A stretch of DNA of 5,336 bases from an uncultured Oligoflexia bacterium (GTDB lineage: Bacteria > Bdellovibrionota > Bacteriovoracia > Bacteriovoracales > Bacteriovoracaceae). Each line of letters opens with the position of its first letter. Position 1 is the first letter of the stretch. Shown piece by piece: positions 4,415 to 5,336 of the stretch. The stretch lies in NCBI GenBank assembly GCA_950060715.1, contig CATLVA010000140.1, positions 1 to 5,336 of the forward strand. Direction: 5' to 3'. The translations under genes and the position numbers were made by a program. The notes beneath the pieces are model-generated. The model had not been told where the DNA came from. It ran no database searches and saw nothing but the letters and a program-made list of their open reading frames with translations.

Positions 4415-5336
4415 AAACTATCAAACGACTTTATTGAATTACGCAAGCTTCGACTTGAGATTCCAAGTACAGCTGCAGACCGAGAAATATTTTTGTCCAT
4501 CTCGAAGTAGATCTTTTTCATATAGGCAATTTTCACTTGGTGAAGTGTTGGCTTTACTTCAGTGTTTTCGAATGACTCCAGTTCCGAACTCTGCTCAATT
4601 AAAACCTCATCCATCTCATCGAAGTCTAAAAAACCTCTTTTGCTCATTACTCGTTTTGTTTCGAGATGACCTTGCAGTTGACGATAATTTCCAGGCCATG
4701 GCAGAGTTTTGTAAAAGTCTATTAGTCGTTGTGAAATCTTGATATGCTTTTCCAAAGCATATTCTTCGCAAAAAGACTCTATCCTTTCCGTGTCATCTCT
4801 TAATGATTTAATTTGAAAACTTGCGCCAGCATTAAGTCGGTAGAAAAAGTCTTGCCTCATCTCTTTATTTTTCACAACATCGATAAGCTTTCTCCCCGAG
4901 GCAAAAATGAGCCTCACATTTAAGGAGATTGAGCTCGTACTGCCAACCGGAGTGATAATCTGGTTATCGAGAAAGACTAGTAGTTTTGTTTGAATCTCTA
5001 GAGGAAGAGAATCTATTTCATCCAGAAACAAAGTACCACCGTCAGCTTCCTCCAGCATTCCCGATTTTTGGGTTTCGGCTCCGGTGAAAGCTCCTTTGAC
5101 GTGACCGAACAATTGGCTTTTAACAAGATTCAAATCCGCTCCCCGAAATTCTCCGCACACCACATGCTGAAAACTATTTTCCGGTTTCCCGCTCATTTCT
5201 TGAAATTGCCGGGCGAGTGTGGTTTTTCCGGTTCCGGTTTCACCCAAAAGCAAAACGGGGTGTCCCATTCCCTGCGCTAATATTGTCAATTCCCGAAGAA
5301 TCTTTTGCATAGCCGAAGAATGAAAGATGATCTCAT
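4396..5336 (-). CDS. Sigma-54-dependent transcriptional activator (AAA+ enhancer-binding protein), 5'-truncated by window edge
   Basis: Bacterial enhancer-binding proteins use ATP hydrolysis to open sigma-54 promoters. The frame is still open at base 5336 and reads EIIFHSSAMQKIL before the first ATG (5310). This is the usual beginning of the AAA+ domain, so that Met is internal and any sensory domain lies outside the window. Numbering from that Met: Walker A GETGTGKT (23-30), sigma-54 contact loop GAFTGA (73-78), Walker B LFLDEID (94-100), arginine-finger region RQDFFYRLN (152-160), PWPGNYRQL (204-212), and a Fis-type helix-turn-helix at about 262-296 (NISRSAAVLGISSRSLRNSIKSF). Two departures from consensus: the sensor I stretch reads FASGRKL where AATNRDL is normal, and the segment before the loop is VVCGEFRGADLN. 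All core motifs remain, so it is probably active. It converges on the FliL-like gene, overlapping its 3' end by 19 bases. Target genes cannot be read from the sequence. Confidence 0.93.
   Translation of the reverse strand, partial: EIIFHSSAMQKILRELTILAQGMGHPVLLLGETGTGKTTLARQFQEMSGKPENSFQHVVCGEFRGADLNLVKSQLFGHVKGAFTGAETQKSGMLEEADGGTLFLDEIDSLPLEIQTKLLVFLDNQIITPVGSTSSISLNVRLIFASGRKLIDVVKNKEMRQDFFYRLNAGASFQIKSLRDDTERIESFCEEYALEKHIKISQRLIDFYKTLPWPGNYRQLQGHLETKRVMSKRGFLDFDEMDEVLIEQSSELESFENTEVKPTLHQVKIAYMKKIYFEMDKNISRSAAVLGISSRSLRNSIKSFDSFYEPIT

Noticed and set aside
4434..5280. Plus-strand open frames (4434-4742 and 5068-5280) opposite the sigma-54 activator
   Set aside because: They mirror highly conserved AAA+ coding sequence and have no family resemblance of their own.
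5308..5310. ATG at 5310 as the true start of the sigma-54 activator
   Set aside because: The frame continues to the window edge with EIIFHSSA, the usual lead-in to the AAA+ domain, so this Met is internal.

Overview
The window is AT-rich bacterial DNA, densely coding, with short intergenic gaps and genes on both strands. Gene content points to a Gram-negative, flagellated bacterium. There is an acetyl-CoA carboxylase alpha subunit of the AccA type, a lipobox lipoprotein, a FliL-like flagellar protein behind a sigma-28-type promoter, and a sigma-54-dependent AAA+ activator. Low GC combined with these genes suggests a delta-proteobacterium-like or Bdellovibrionota lineage (for example Bacteriovoracales such as Halobacteriovorax). 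That placement is inference from overall impression, not from a search.

Left part (1-3394, all on the minus strand, read right to left): a lipoprotein with a BamE/SmpA-like C-terminal region; a 63-base gap with an 11-bp hairpin covering the Shine-Dalgarno of the next gene; then a tight run accA, yicC, gmk and the 5' end of a RelA/SpoT homologue (rsh), which runs off the left edge. accA and yicC overlap by one base (TAATG), and yicC and gmk are 6 bases apart. The run joins fatty-acid initiation (AccA), an RNase-like YicC protein, GMP phosphorylation (Gmk) and (p)ppGpp turnover (Rsh). These are growth-control functions, and Gmk and lipid synthesis are known targets or partners of (p)ppGpp signalling. 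rpoZ, which lies between gmk and spoT in E. coli, is absent here. The rsh frame has no ATG, GTG or TTG where homology says it should begin.

Middle (3395-3548): a divergent intergenic region. On the plus strand it has a good match to a sigma-28 (FliA) flagellar promoter just before the FliL-like gene. A well-formed Shine-Dalgarno and ATG there open only a 9-codon reading frame, whose TGA overlaps the TTG start of the FliL-like gene.

Right part: the FliL-like membrane protein (plus strand) has a long extra cytoplasmic N-terminal region. It converges on, and overlaps by 19 bases at the 3' ends, a sigma-54 enhancer-binding protein (minus strand) whose 5' end lies beyond the right edge. The flagellar-type protein, its candidate sigma-28 promoter and the neighbouring sigma-54 activator fit a motility or regulatory neighbourhood, although sigma-54 activators have many other roles. 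I saw no rRNA, tRNA, insertion sequence, CRISPR array or attachment site.
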